This document shows positions 32,883 through 41,554 of a stretch of DNA of 41,554 bases, one piece after another. The number at the start of each line of letters is the position of its first letter. Positions within the stretch are counted from its first letter, which is position 1. Below the pieces are notes generated by a model. It had not been told where the DNA came from and did no database searches. It saw nothing but the letters and a program-made list of their open reading frames with translations. Origin of the DNA: Colwellia sp. E2M01 (GTDB lineage: Bacteria > Pseudomonadota > Gammaproteobacteria > Enterobacterales > Alteromonadaceae); NCBI RefSeq assembly GCF_018860585.1, contig NZ_JAHKPR010000047.1, positions 1-41,554 of the forward strand, written 5' to 3'. The position numbers and the translations under genes are program-made.

Positions 32883-33447
32883 TTCGACAACAGGGTAAGT
32901 GATATTAGACATTCTTAAGAATGATTTTTATACGAATTCTTCCATGATTTTTGCATGGTAAGATATTCTGTATAAGCATTACTTCTTCATAAAATGCTAA
33001 TCAGTGGCTAACACAACGAACATTACACTCTCTTATACACCTTGTTGGTTCTATAAAGACTGCTTATACCAACGGTTTTTACTGCTAATTATTAGTCAGT
33101 GAATTGTTACCGTAAAATGGATGTATAAGATAATCGAGATGAGTGGGGTTTTACCGCCCAATAGACTTGCCCAGCTAATTCACTCCTAGAGTTAGCAAGA
33201 AATATAGTGTTAATAGAACACTGTGTGCCTAAAGTCTTCCTGGTGGTTTCCTCGTAACTATTTACGCAGGTTAAGACTTAGCAATTTAAAGCAAAAGCTA
33301 TAGCTAGCTACTTTAAGCGCTGTAAGGTAACAATAAATTTTGTTAGCTTAGCGGGAGTTTAGCAGCTGTTTAGCTATTGATTTTTATAATTACACCCTGT
33401 AATTACGCTCAAGTAATGTGCCTGTCTTGAGAAGATGAAAATTATTT
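32883..33447 (+). ncRNA. Long structured 5' leader of the DEAD-box helicase mRNA
   Basis: About 565 nt separate the predicted start site from the helicase ATG, with no gene of normal size. Hairpins seen: CATTCTTAAGAATG palindrome (32910-32923); CCATG/CATGG (32942-32958); AGCATT/AATGCT (32975-32998); AAGTCTT..CCTG/CAGG..AAGACTT (33232-33279); TAATTACA/TGTAATTA (33387-33405); CTCAAG/CTTGAG (33408-33431), the last directly before the start region. Short ORFs start at 33121 (22 codons) and at 33435 (6 codons, overlapping the helicase start out of frame). Long leaders are known for cold-shock helicase genes; regulation here is inferred. Confidence 0.6.
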
Positions 33448-35238
33448 ATGACTGATCAAAAAACTGAAATTCAACCAGTAGAATTTGCCTCTTTAGGTTT
33501 ACCTGAAAAAATATTATCTGCTGTTCTTTCTATTGGCTTTAATGCAGCTACCGATATTCAAGCAAAAACAATTCCCCCATTACTTGCTGGTAAAGACGTA
33601 TTAGGTGAAGCACAAACAGGTACTGGTAAAACAGCAGCATTCGGTTTACCTGGCCTTGCTAAAATAGACACTTCAATTAAAAAACCACAAATGATGGTTT
33701 TAGCACCTACGCGTGAGTTAGCAATGCAAGTTGCAGAAGCGATTGAATCTTTCGGTAAAGACATGAAAGGTTTACGTGTAGCTACATTATACGGTGGTCA
33801 ATCTTACGGACCTCAATTTCAACAACTAGAGCGCGGCGCGCAAGTTGTTGTTGGTACGCCAGGTCGTTTAATGGACCACTTACGTCGTAAAAGCCTAAAA
33901 TTAGGCGATTTAAGTGTATGTGTATTAGATGAAGCTGATGAAATGTTAAACATGGGCTTTTTAGAAGACATTCAATGGATATTGGATCACTTACCTAAAA
34001 CAGCGCAAATGTGTTTATTCTCAGCAACTATGCCACCAGCAATTCGTAAAATTGCTAACAAGTTCTTAAAAGAGCCTGAGCATATTAAAATTGCAGCAGT
34101 GAAAAAAGCGAAAGCAAACATTACCCAATACGCATGGAAAGTAAGCGGCATTACTAAAATGACTGCACTAGAGCGTATTGCGGAAGTAGTTGATTACGAT
34201 GCAATGATAATCTTTGTTCGTACCCGTAATGATACTGTAGATATTGCTGAAAAATTAGAGCGTGCTGGTTACCCTGCATTAGCGCTTAATGGTGACATGA
34301 ACCAAGCACAACGTGAGCGTTGTATTGACCAAATGAAATCAGGCAAATCCTCTATTTTAGTAGCGACTGATGTTGTTGCACGTGGTTTAGATATTCCGCG
34401 TATTTCATTAGTAATTAACTATGATTTACCAGGTGATAATGAAGCGTATGTTCACCGTATTGGTCGTACAGGTCGTGCTGGTCGTGAAGGTATGTCAATT
34501 GCATTTGTACGCCCACGTGAAATGTACTCATTACGTCATTACGAGCGTTTAACGTCAGGTAAAGTACTTGATTACCAATTACCAAATATTCAAGAAATTG
34601 GTAAAATTCGTATTGAACGTACACGTCTTGAAGTAGCAAGTATTATTGCAGATAAAGACATTGCAAGTATGCGTGAAATTGTTGAAGGCATGGCGGCGGA
34701 ATCTGAAGTATCTATGCTTGACCTTGCAGCGGCTTTCTTGTTCCAAAAACAAATGAAGCAACCATTGCAACCAAAAGAAGATCCTAAACCACGTCGTGAA
34801 ACGCGTGAACGTAACGACAGGAATGATCGTGGTGATCGTAACAGCCGTGGTAACGACAACCGTCGTGATTCTCGTGGTCGTAACGAAGGTCGTAACAACC
34901 GTGATGACAAACCACGTAAAGCTAAAGTAGCGCGTGATGATGTTGATTGGCAGACTTACCGTTTAGAAGTAGGTAAAGAGCATGGTGCACGTCCAGGTGA
35001 TATTGTTGGTGCTATTGCTAATGAAATATCACTTGATAGCAGCTACATTGGCGCGATTAACTTACACGAAAAACATAGTTTTGTGCAGTTACCTAAAGGT
35101 ATTCCAACAGACTTGTTTAACCAATTAAAAGGTGTACGTGTTCGTCGTCAACCGCTTGCTATTAGTACATCAAATGAAGCAGTTGTTAGCCAACAACGTT
35201 CAAACCGTCGTCCAGAAAAAGCACAACGTCATAACTAG
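33448..35238 (+). CDS. deaD: ATP-dependent RNA helicase DeaD/CsdA
   Basis: A 596-aa DEAD-box helicase. Motifs in order: Q motif (F13, Q38), I AQTGTGKT (55-62), Ia PTRELA (87-92), Ib TPGR (137-140), II DEAD (161-164), III SAT (192-194), then ARGLD and HRIGRTGRAG. After the core comes an Arg/Asp/Gly/Asn-rich segment (about 450-490) and a DbpA-type RNA-binding domain (about 500-575), the DeaD/CsdA architecture. It unwinds RNA in ribosome assembly and mRNA turnover and is important in the cold. The ATG is only weakly served by GAGAAG 13-17 bases upstream, consistent with control in the leader. An intrinsic terminator follows. Confidence 0.96.
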   Translation: MTDQKTEIQPVEFASLGLPEKILSAVLSIGFNAATDIQAKTIPPLLAGKDVLGEAQTGTGKTAAFGLPGLAKIDTSIKKPQMMVLAPTRELAMQVAEAIESFGKDMKGLRVATLYGGQSYGPQFQQLERGAQVVVGTPGRLMDHLRRKSLKLGDLSVCVLDEADEMLNMGFLEDIQWILDHLPKTAQMCLFSATMPPAIRKIANKFLKEPEHIKIAAVKKAKANITQYAWKVSGITKMTALERIAEVVDYDAMIIFVRTRNDTVDIAEKLERAGYPALALNGDMNQAQRERCIDQMKSGKSSILVATDVVARGLDIPRISLVINYDLPGDNEAYVHRIGRTGRAGREGMSIAFVRPREMYSLRHYERLTSGKVLDYQLPNIQEIGKIRIERTRLEVASIIADKDIASMREIVEGMAAESEVSMLDLAAAFLFQKQMKQPLQPKEDPKPRRETRERNDRNDRGDRNSRGNDNRRDSRGRNEGRNNRDDKPRKAKVARDDVDWQTYRLEVGKEHGARPGDIVGAIANEISLDSSYIGAINLHEKHSFVQLPKGIPTDLFNQLKGVRVRRQPLAISTSNEAVVSQQRSNRRPEKAQRHN

Positions 35239-35304
35239 AACATACTAGTCGTTAACTAAAGGATATTTTGTTAACGATTATATGATGCAAATTGTTTTAA
35301 TCTG

Positions 35305-35328
35305 AAAAGCGCCTTTGGGCGCTTTTTT
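35305..35328 (+). terminator. Intrinsic terminator after deaD
   Basis: AAAGCGCC and GGCGCTTT pair around TTTG, followed by a six-T run and further T. It separates deaD from the ybgC-tol-pal operon. Confidence 0.93.
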
Positions 35329-35480
35329 GTTTTTTGACGGTCAAAAAAATGATTTTTATGGCTTTTATGCTAAAAAGTGTAAGTATTTATCTCCATCATC
35401 TTGTTTGCCTATTGCTTTATCTATTACTATAGAGCCATCAAAAAAATAGGCAACTAAAGAGTATTTAATCGTATCTCATA

Positions 35481-35915
35481 ATGTTTGAACTCACTCCACA
35501 ATCAATACCTGCAAAAAATCATCAACTCGCTATTCGTATTTATTACGAAGATACTGATGCTGGTGGTATTGTATATTACGCAAATTATTTAAAATTTTTT
35601 GAACGTGCTCGTACCGAGTGGTTGAGAGAAATAGGTGTAAACCAAGAAAGCTTTTTGCAACAAAAATTAGGGTTTGTAGTCAGACACGTAGAAATGAATA
35701 ATATTGCTTCGGCAAAGCTCGATGACTTATTGGAAGTACACTCAACCATAATCACCTTGAAACGCGCAAGTTTAGTGTTTCAACAACAAATAACTAATCA
35801 ACAAAAGCAAGTTATATGCACGGCAAATGTACGTATCGCTTGCGTAGACTTTAGTCAGAATAAACCCTGTGCTATTCCTGACTTAATACTAGGAGCGTTT
35901 AAACGTGTCAGCTGA
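35481..35915 (+). CDS. ybgC: Acyl-CoA thioesterase YbgC of the Tol-Pal operon
   Basis: A 144-aa single-hotdog thioesterase. The signature [20 protein letters not shown] (about 22-41) includes the catalytic Asp of the 4-hydroxybenzoyl-CoA thioesterase type, and [14 protein letters not shown] follows. E. coli YbgC hydrolyses short acyl-CoA and interacts with phospholipid-synthesis proteins. The gene opens the tol operon and its last 11 bases overlap tolQ. No obvious ribosome-binding site precedes the ATG. Confidence 0.96.
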   Translation: MFELTPQSIPAKNHQLAIRIYYEDTDAGGIVYYANYLKFFERARTEWLREIGVNQESFLQQKLGFVVRHVEMNNIASAKLDDLLEVHSTIITLKRASLVFQQQITNQQKQVICTANVRIACVDFSQNKPCAIPDLILGAFKRVS

Positions 35916-36591
35916 AATCTCTATTTTCCATTTGTTTTTAGAAGCAAGTATATTAGTACAAAGCGTTATGCTTATCTTACTCAGTTTTTCAGTTATCTGT
36001 TGGGCAATGATCTTTCAGCGCAGAAAAATTCTTCGTACCGCCGCGGCAGAATTAAAAGCCTTTGAAGATAAGTTTTGGAGTGGGGCAGATTTAAGCAAGT
36101 TATATAGCGAAATATCGGCAAAGCCACAAGTACAAGGTATCGAGAGCTTATTTGTTGCAGGCTTTAAAGAATTTGCTCGTCTAAGAAAAAGTCATATTGA
36201 TAACCCACAAATTATCGTTGATGGTACCCATCGTGCTATGCGTGTTGCTTTATCCCGTGAGGTAGACAACCTAGAAACACACTTACCTTTTATGGCAACA
36301 GTTGGCTCTATTAGTCCTTATATTGGCCTGTTTGGTACAGTATGGGGAATTATGAATTCATTTATTGCATTAGGCTCAGTAAAACAAGCGACCTTAGCAA
36401 TGGTTGCGCCTGGCATTGCTGAAGCGTTAATTGCTACAGCAATGGGCTTATTCGCCGCTATTCCTGCGGTCATGGCATATAACCGCTTTAGCCATAAAGT
36501 AGAAAAGCTAGAAAATAGTTACGGTAACTTTATGGATGAATTCTCTAGTATTTTACAGCGCCAATCTGCAGCTGAGCAATCATCTAAGTAA
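35905..36591 (+). CDS. tolQ: Tol-Pal system protein TolQ
   Basis: A 228-aa inner-membrane protein of the ExbB/TolQ/MotA type. There are three hydrophobic segments: about 15-35, then a pair at about 130-155 and 165-190 ([13 protein letters not shown], and [22 protein letters not shown]). With TolR it forms the proton channel that energises TolA. The GTG start has an AGGAG site nine bases upstream, located within ybgC. It is followed 9 bases later by tolR. Confidence 0.97.
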   Translation: MSAEISIFHLFLEASILVQSVMLILLSFSVICWAMIFQRRKILRTAAAELKAFEDKFWSGADLSKLYSEISAKPQVQGIESLFVAGFKEFARLRKSHIDNPQIIVDGTHRAMRVALSREVDNLETHLPFMATVGSISPYIGLFGTVWGIMNSFIALGSVKQATLAMVAPGIAEALIATAMGLFAAIPAVMAYNRFSHKVEKLENSYGNFMDEFSSILQRQSAAEQSSK

Positions 36592-36600
36592 GGTCGTACT

Positions 36601-37023
36601 ATGTATCAAAGAGTTAGACGCCGTAAAGTGGCTGAGATAAACGTAGTGCCATATATTGATGTAATGTTGGTATTACTCATTATATTTATGGTAACTGCGC
36701 CGTTAATTACCCAAGGGGTGAAGGTAGATTTACCGCAAGCTGAAGCAGAGCCTCTTGACGAAGACAGTAAAACACCACTTGTTGCTAGTGTTGATGCTCA
36801 AGGTCGCTATTACATAACTGTTGGTGCTGATGACAAAACGCCAATGTCAGCAGAAGAAGTTGCTGTATTAGTAAAAGCACACCTTGAACTTGAGCCAGGT
36901 ACTCCCGTTGTTGTGAATGGTGATGGTGCAGTATCGTACAATGCAGTTATACAGTTAATGGTAATGTTGCAAACAGTTGCTGGCGTACCATCTGTTGGTT
37001 TAATGACTGACTCGGTGGATTAA
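36601..37023 (+). CDS. tolR: Tol-Pal system protein TolR
   Basis: A 140-aa protein with one N-terminal membrane helix containing the proton-path aspartate (VVPYIDVMLVLLIIFMVTAP, about 15-34), then a periplasmic ExbD/TolR domain. It couples proton flow in TolQ to TolA movement and binds peptidoglycan. An AAGG site precedes the ATG. Its stop lies 2 bases before the tolA start. Confidence 0.97.
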   Translation: MYQRVRRRKVAEINVVPYIDVMLVLLIIFMVTAPLITQGVKVDLPQAEAEPLDEDSKTPLVASVDAQGRYYITVGADDKTPMSAEEVAVLVKAHLELEPGTPVVVNGDGAVSYNAVIQLMVMLQTVAGVPSVGLMTDSVD

Positions 37024-37025
37024 GC

Positions 37026-37970
37026 ATGACTAAACAAACGTCTCCAGTAAATATTACTAAAACCAATAACGCTAAAGCTTTTTGGCTAAGTATTGCTTTG
37101 CATGTTGTTTTATTGATTGGTTTATTATCGGGGGATTTTGCTTCAATGCCTAAACCAACGCCAACACCTGCACCACAAACAGGTGAACCAATTAAAGCTG
37201 TTGTTATTGATAAAGCGAAACTTGATCACGCAATTAATAAGATCAAAAAAGAAAAAGCCAACCAAATTAATGCCGAACAAAAACGTATTAAAGATGCTGA
37301 AAAACGTGAAGCAGATGCAAAAAAACGTCGTGCTAAAGAAGAAGCACGTATTAAAAGTTTAGAAGCGCAACGTAAGAAAAAAGAACAAGAGAAAATTAAA
37401 GCCGACAAGGCAGCAAAAGCGGCAAAAGTGAAAGCCGATAATGCTGAAAAAATCCGTAAACAAAAAGAGCAAGAGAAACAAGCGGCGGAAGAAGCGGCTG
37501 CAGCAGCAAGATCAAAACGACTTAAAGAAGAGGCGGCAGCTAAAAAAGCAGAAGAGCAGCGACTTGAAAAAATTGCAGAGCAAAAGCGTCAAGAAAAAGC
37601 GGCGAAAGAGCAAGCAATACAAGATGCTATGTTAGCTGAACAAATGGCCGTTGAAATGGCGAGTCGTAATCAAGCTCGTCAACAACAAGTAATGACTGAA
37701 ATTCAACGTTACTCAGCATTAATAACGCAAAGTATTAATCAACGTATGATTAAAGATCGAAGCACGATGGAAAATAAATCGTGTAAATTAATGCTTAAAC
37801 TAGCTCCTTCTGGTTTTGTTATTGACGTTAAAGCGGGCCAGGGTGATAAAGTGGTTTGTGATGCCGCGACCATAGCTATTGGTAAAGCGGGTAACTTACC
37901 CGTGTCTAAAGACCCTGAAGTGTTTAAAGAAATGAGTAATTTATCAGTGTTAGTAATACCGAGTTTTTAA
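37026..37970 (+). CDS. tolA: Tol-Pal system protein TolA
   Basis: A 314-aa protein with the three TolA parts. Residues about 18-38 are an inner-membrane anchor (SIALHVVLLIGLL). Residues about 65-225 are a long Lys/Ala/Glu/Gln-rich helix that spans the periplasm. Residues about 230-314 form the C-terminal domain that meets TolB and Pal, with a Cys pair (SCKLML, VVCDAA) as expected. It is shorter than E. coli TolA (421 aa), mostly in the helix. The low-complexity helix creates long open frames in other registers, which are not genes. Confidence 0.96.
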   Translation: MTKQTSPVNITKTNNAKAFWLSIALHVVLLIGLLSGDFASMPKPTPTPAPQTGEPIKAVVIDKAKLDHAINKIKKEKANQINAEQKRIKDAEKREADAKKRRAKEEARIKSLEAQRKKKEQEKIKADKAAKAAKVKADNAEKIRKQKEQEKQAAEEAAAAARSKRLKEEAAAKKAEEQRLEKIAEQKRQEKAAKEQAIQDAMLAEQMAVEMASRNQARQQQVMTEIQRYSALITQSINQRMIKDRSTMENKSCKLMLKLAPSGFVIDVKAGQGDKVVCDAATIAIGKAGNLPVSKDPEVFKEMSNLSVLVIPSF

Positions 37971-38034
37971 TAGAAATGTTTACTCTAGGTAATTAATAAC
38001 TAACTATTTTCATAAAGCAGGAAAATAATAATAT

Positions 38035-39396
38035 ATGAAATCATTATCAAAATGGTTACAAAAAATAACCATCAGTGCTTGTCTCGCGTTTAGTTCAACG
38101 TCGGCAATGGCTGCCTTAGAAATCGTTATTACTGGTGGCGTAGATAGCGCTCGACCTATCGCAATAATGCCTTTTGAATGGAACGGTATAGGCGAACGAC
38201 CAGAGTTCATGTCAAAAGTCATTAGTGATGACTTATTACGTAGCGGTAAGTTTAGCCCTATATCGGCAAATAATTTTCCACAACAAAAGGTTAGTGCCAA
38301 TAATGTTGATTACAGCGCATGGGCAGGTTTAGGTGCAGAAGCACTACTTATTGGTAAAATAAATGAAACAGCCCCAGGCCGTTATACGGTAAGTTATCAG
38401 CTTATTGATGTGATCCGCGGACAATTACTAGATAGTAATAGTTCAAAGTTAAGTAATGGCGAATTAGTTAAAAGTAATGAACATTTATTAGCACAAAGCA
38501 GTGCTATCCTTGCTAAAAATCAAACACGTCGATATGCACACAGCATAAGTAATGTTATCTACGAGCAACTTACTGGTACTAAAGGTGCTTTTTTAACTAA
38601 AATTGCTTACGTTATCGTACGTGATGAAGGCGCTTATCCATACCAATTAGCTTTTGCTGATTATGATGGTTTTAATGAACATGTATTATTAAGTTCAAAA
38701 GAGCCATTAATGTCACCAGACTGGAGCCCTAATGGCGAACAAATTGCTTACGTGTCTTTTGAAAATCATCAAGCCGAAATTAACAGTATTGACATTTATA
38801 CCGGTGAGAGAAAACTAATCAGCTCATTTAAAGGCATAAATAGTTCGCCACGTTACTCACCAGACGGTAAGCAAATGGCCATGGTATTATCAAAAGACGG
38901 TAATCCTGAGTTATACATAATGGATCTTGCAACCAAAAAACTACGTCGAGTCACTCGTAATCGTGCTATAGATACTGAGCCAAATTGGACACCTGATGGA
39001 AAATCATTAGTATTTAGTTCAGAACGAGGTGGTAAACCGCAGTTATATCGCGTAGATTTAGCTGGTGGTAAAGTAAGACGTTTAACCTTTGATGGTGAAA
39101 TGAACCTTGGAGGCTCAGTAACACCAGATGGTAAACAATTGATCATGGTAAACAGAACGCGTGGCCAATATCGCTTAGCTAAATTAGAATTAAACTCTGG
39201 TTTATTTCAAGTGTTAACCGAAACGCGTTTAGATGAATCACCTAGTGTTTCACCTAATGGTGGCATGATCATATACAGCACCTCGCACAATAATCGACAA
39301 GTGTTGGGATTAGTGTCGGTAGATGGACGTTTCAAAGCAAGACTACCTGCCCTTGATGGTCATGTAAAAGCACCTGCTTGGTCGCCATTTTTATAA
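38035..39396 (+). CDS. tolB: Periplasmic Tol-Pal protein TolB
   Basis: A 453-aa periplasmic protein. The signal peptide ends at SAMA (residue about 26). The N-terminal domain (about 30-165) is followed by a six-bladed WD40-like beta-propeller with repeated (S/T)P(D/N)G(K/E) turns, for example [26 protein letters not shown] and [13 protein letters not shown]. It binds Pal, and is pulled off by TolA. An AGGA site precedes the ATG. It follows tolA after a 64-base gap. Confidence 0.97.
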   Translation: MKSLSKWLQKITISACLAFSSTSAMAALEIVITGGVDSARPIAIMPFEWNGIGERPEFMSKVISDDLLRSGKFSPISANNFPQQKVSANNVDYSAWAGLGAEALLIGKINETAPGRYTVSYQLIDVIRGQLLDSNSSKLSNGELVKSNEHLLAQSSAILAKNQTRRYAHSISNVIYEQLTGTKGAFLTKIAYVIVRDEGAYPYQLAFADYDGFNEHVLLSSKEPLMSPDWSPNGEQIAYVSFENHQAEINSIDIYTGERKLISSFKGINSSPRYSPDGKQMAMVLSKDGNPELYIMDLATKKLRRVTRNRAIDTEPNWTPDGKSLVFSSERGGKPQLYRVDLAGGKVRRLTFDGEMNLGGSVTPDGKQLIMVNRTRGQYRLAKLELNSGLFQVLTETRLDESPSVSPNGGMIIYSTSHNNRQVLGLVSVDGRFKARLPALDGHVKAPAWSPFL

Positions 39397-39468
39397 CAAG
39401 AATAATAAGATATAAAAAATTAATTGAGTTAACTCAAAACTCATCACTTTAGAATATAGGAAAATATA

Positions 39469-40026
39469 ATGCGCTTTAATATAAAAAAAACTAACCTAGT
39501 AAAAAGCTTAGCAATCGCTTTACCGCTTACTGTTTTATCAGCTTGTAGTTCAATGTCTGACTCTGATGAACAAAGTCAAATTGATACTAATGCTCAAGTT
39601 ACCCAAAATGCAGAAGCTACAGCTGAAAGCGTACAAGTAACTGCAGCAAAACGTGCCGCAGAAATAGAAGAGCAAAAACGTCAAGAATTAGCAGCATTAC
39701 GTGCTGAACATATCATCTACTTTGATTTTGATGTATCAAATGTAAGTGAAAAATATGGCGCTATCTTAGATGCACACGCAAGCTTTTTAAATGCTAACCC
39801 AGAAACAAAAGTACTTATTGAAGGTAATACCGATGAACGTGGTACGCCAGAGTACAACATCGCATTAGGTGAGCGTCGTGCTAAATCAGTAGCTACCTAC
39901 TTAGAAAACATGGGTGTTCCAGCTGAGCAATTGACTGTAGTTAGCTACGGTGAAGAAAAGCCAGCAGACAGAGAACGTAATGAAGCAGCTTTTGCTCAAA
40001 ACCGTCGTGTTGTATTAGTTTACTAA
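39469..40026 (+). CDS. pal: Peptidoglycan-associated lipoprotein Pal
   Basis: A 185-aa outer-membrane lipoprotein (lipobox LSAC, C26). A linker rich in Gln/Ala/Glu leads to an OmpA-like domain with IYFDFD (about 84-89) and the peptidoglycan-binding segment EGNTDERGTPEYNIALGERR (117-136), including the Asp and Arg that hold diaminopimelate. It ties the outer membrane to the wall at constriction sites. A good AGGAAAA site precedes the ATG. Confidence 0.98.
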   Translation: MRFNIKKTNLVKSLAIALPLTVLSACSSMSDSDEQSQIDTNAQVTQNAEATAESVQVTAAKRAAEIEEQKRQELAALRAEHIIYFDFDVSNVSEKYGAILDAHASFLNANPETKVLIEGNTDERGTPEYNIALGERRAKSVATYLENMGVPAEQLTVVSYGEEKPADRERNEAAFAQNRRVVLVY

Positions 40027-40063
40027 GAAATATTTATCACTTGTATATTAAGCAGGTACCTAA

Positions 40064-40849
40064 ATGAAACTCAATAAAGTTTTATTTGGCATGATGTTTA
40101 CAGCTAGCGCATTCAGTGCGCTAGCTGTTGCTAAAGCGCCAGTCATTGATGTTAACGCTAATTCTATCGACTCAGCAGCGTTAATGGACCAACTAACAAC
40201 GCTAACACGTAAGTTAGACTCACGAAATAAAGCGCAAATTAAACTTCAACGTCAACTTGACCAATTACAAAATGAAGTCAGCGAACTTCGTGGTGTAACC
40301 GAGTTGCATACTCATCAATTAGGTGAAGTATTAGAGCGACAGCGTGAACTGTATCAAGAAATTGATCGACGTGTTAATGAAGTACTTAAATCTCCGAACA
40401 AACAGAAAGCAAGCACAGCTAATACTACTATCGCGGCGGTAAAAACGACGACAGAGTATAGTAACAACCTAACTGAAAATGAAAGCTATGATCGTGCGGT
40501 TAATTTTGTATTAAAAGATAAAAATTACCAACAAGCTATTGTCGAGTTTAAAGCTTTTAATAAAAACTTCCCTAAATCTAGCTACGCGCCAAACTCACAC
40601 TATTGGTTAGGACAGCTATTGTTTAACCAAGGTGAGCTTACAGAAGCGCATAATGAATTTTTAATTGTTGTAAATGCTCATAAAGACTCATCAAAGCGTC
40701 CTGATGCTTTACTGAAACTCGGTATGATTGAAGAAAAACAAAAAGATAATAACAAAGCTATTTTATCCTATCAGCAATTGCTAAAAGAGTATCCAGATTC
40801 AACCTCTGCAAAACTCGCAAAACCACGTTTAGCCAGTTTAACTAAATAG
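40064..40849 (+). CDS. cpoB: Cell division coordinator CpoB (YbgF)
   Basis: A 261-aa periplasmic protein. The signal peptide is at about 1-24 (ALAVAKA). A coiled-coil trimerisation region follows (about 40-105, heptads with LDQLQNEVSELRG). The C-terminal half has TPR repeats (YDRAVNFVLKDKNYQQAIVEF, HYWLGQLLFNQGELTEAHNEF, and so on). In E. coli it links PBP1B activity with Tol constriction. It closes the operon, with no clear intrinsic terminator behind it. Confidence 0.96.
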   Translation: MKLNKVLFGMMFTASAFSALAVAKAPVIDVNANSIDSAALMDQLTTLTRKLDSRNKAQIKLQRQLDQLQNEVSELRGVTELHTHQLGEVLERQRELYQEIDRRVNEVLKSPNKQKASTANTTIAAVKTTTEYSNNLTENESYDRAVNFVLKDKNYQQAIVEFKAFNKNFPKSSYAPNSHYWLGQLLFNQGELTEAHNEFLIVVNAHKDSSKRPDALLKLGMIEEKQKDNNKAILSYQQLLKEYPDSTSAKLAKPRLASLTK

Positions 40850-40971
40850 TATAAATAGTAAATAAATTGTAGCACTATTACTTTTGCTGATGATTAATGT
40901 AGCGTATTGTTGAGAAAATGCGCTAATAGTAAATTTTATCGAGAAAAAAGCAAGAAAAACGAAGTTTATAG

Positions 40972-40999
40972 TTGCACTTCAAAAAATTATGAGTATTAT
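40972..40999 (+). promoter_or_regulatory. Promoter of the tRNA-Lys array
   Basis: TTGCAC (40972-40977) and TATTAT (40994-40999) are 16 bases apart, followed by the GC-rich discriminator GCCCCGCG, typical of stable RNA promoters under stringent control. The start site should be near 41006, about 28 bases before the first tRNA. Confidence 0.8.
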
Positions 41000-41033
41000 A
41001 TGCCCCGCGTTGAGGCAGTGACTCAACACATGT

Positions 41034-41109
41034 CGGCCGTTAGCTCAGTTGGTAGAGCAGTTGGCTTTTAACCAATTTGTCGAAGGTTCAAATCCTTCAC
41101 GGCCGACCA
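41034..41109 (+). tRNA. tRNA-Lys (anticodon UUU), copy 1
   Basis: A 76-nt tRNA with acceptor strands CGGCCGT / ACGGCCG, D arm GCTC-GAGC, anticodon stem GTTGG/CCAAT with loop CTTTTAA (anticodon TTT), T arm GAAGG-TTCAAAT-CCTTC, and encoded ACCA. It reads AAA and AAG. Confidence 0.98.
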
Positions 41110-41217
41110 CTTTCATAACTTAAGTTATAATATTAATTATTACTTACAGTTAGAATAAAAGTCTCCTTATCTTTATCGAAAATGGAGCAAGTAAATCGTA
41201 AATATAAAATCTTGTAT

Positions 41218-41293
41218 CGGCCGTTAGCTCAGTTGGTAGAGCAGTTGGCTTTTAACCAATTTGTCGAAGGTTCAAATCCTTCACGGCCGACCA
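41218..41293 (+). tRNA. tRNA-Lys (anticodon UUU), copy 2
   Basis: Identical in sequence to copy 1, with encoded CCA. It lies 108 bases after it, probably in the same transcript. Confidence 0.98.
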
Positions 41294-41328
41294 CTTCAAG
41301 ATTATTTATTGTTTACTACAATTAGGAA

Positions 41329-41404
41329 CGGCCGTTAGCTCAGTTGGTAGAGCAGTTGGCTTTTAACCAATTTGTCGAAGGTTCAAATCCTTCACGGCCG
41401 ACCA
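41329..41404 (+). tRNA. tRNA-Lys (anticodon UUU), copy 3
   Basis: Identical in sequence to copies 1 and 2, with encoded CCA, and only 35 bases after copy 2. Confidence 0.98.
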
Positions 41405-41489
41405 CTCCTAATTAGTAAAATGTAAAACCTCAATGATAAAGTTAATCAATATTTATCCCTAGTTAAAGTTGAGTTATAAAGTACAGGAA

Positions 41490-41554
41490 CGGCCGTTAGC
41501 TCAGTTGGTAGAGCAGTTGGCTTTTAACCAATTTGTCGAAGGTTCAAATCCTTC
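41490..41554 (+). tRNA. tRNA-Lys (anticodon UUU), copy 4, cut by the window end
   Basis: The first 65 nt are identical to the other copies through the T arm. The last 11 nt, including the 3' acceptor strand and CCA, lie outside the window. It is 85 bases after copy 3, and more copies may follow. Confidence 0.95.

Noticed and set aside
34415..34910. Several minus-strand open frames opposite deaD
   Set aside because: They mirror the codon pattern of the helicase, including its Arg-rich tail, and lack start signals.
37117..37635. Long Lys-rich open frames in other registers within tolA
   Set aside because: They are produced by the Lys/Ala/Glu-rich coding of the TolA helix and have no ribosome-binding sites of their own.
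41034..41554. Regularly repeated identical blocks that look like a CRISPR or long direct-repeat array
   Set aside because: Each block folds as a complete tRNA-Lys with encoded CCA, and the spacers vary from 35 to 108 bases.
1..41554. Search for a large novel system such as a defence island, prophage, biosynthetic cluster or integron
   Set aside because: All multi-gene clusters seen are known housekeeping operons; the single accessory genes do not form a linked set beyond the CoA-transferase/GNAT-deacetylase pair.

Overview
The window looks like chromosomal DNA of a low-GC marine gammaproteobacterium of the Colwellia / Alteromonadales type. The evidence is AT-rich third codon positions, E. 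coli-like gene orders, and protein variants such as a short MiaE, a YajD HNH protein and a TolQRAB-Pal-CpoB set typical of that order. No intact insertion sequence, prophage, CRISPR array or defence island is visible. Most of the window is core genome.

Layout. (1) 1-500: the tail of a ribosomal RNA operon, with the 23S-5S spacer, an intact 5S gene, a decayed second copy of the 3' half of 5S, and the operon terminator. (2) 635-14302: a loosely organised block of mostly single genes on both strands. It holds an unrecognised 395-aa protein, a secreted L,D-transpeptidase, a CoA-transferase/GNAT fusion followed by a histone-deacetylase-like hydrolase, a MITE-like element, a sulfotransferase, miaE, a hexapeptide acetyltransferase, a DUF1697 protein, an acyl-CoA thioesterase, yajD, an RNase H with a viroplasmin-type N-terminal domain, a lipoprotein of unknown role, the YlqF-type GTPase and an endonuclease/exonuclease/phosphatase-family protein. 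(3) 14456-28699, all minus strand: the classical cluster leuS-lptE-holA-nadD-rsfS-rlmH-mrdA-rodA-rlpA-dacA-ybeD-lipB-lipA (transcription order), in the E. coli order but without cobC. It joins leucyl-tRNA charging, LPS export, replication, NAD synthesis, ribosome silencing and modification, cell elongation, peptidoglycan trimming and lipoate synthesis. (4) 29043-35238, plus strand: ybeL, a Lon-2-type ATP-dependent protease, a PilZ-like protein, and a DeaD/CsdA-type RNA helicase behind a roughly 570-nt untranslated leader. (5) 35481-40849: ybgC-tolQ-tolR-tolA-tolB-pal-cpoB, the envelope-constriction system. (6) 41034-41554: four tandem identical tRNA-Lys(UUU) genes, the last cut by the window edge; E. 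coli also has a Lys tRNA array after cpoB.

The most interesting signals are regulatory or structural. A perfect FNR-type box (TTGAT-N4-ATCAA) sits in class II geometry upstream of the CoA-transferase/GNAT and deacetylase pair, suggesting an oxygen-controlled acyl-CoA / protein-acylation module. There is a 263-bp MITE-like element with 23-bp terminal inverted repeats, and a degenerate second 5S fragment inside the rrn operon. The RNA helicase has a long hairpin-rich leader. Several short tandem repeats are also present. I see no convincing large novel multi-gene system; the FNR-linked acylation pair is the best candidate for follow-up.
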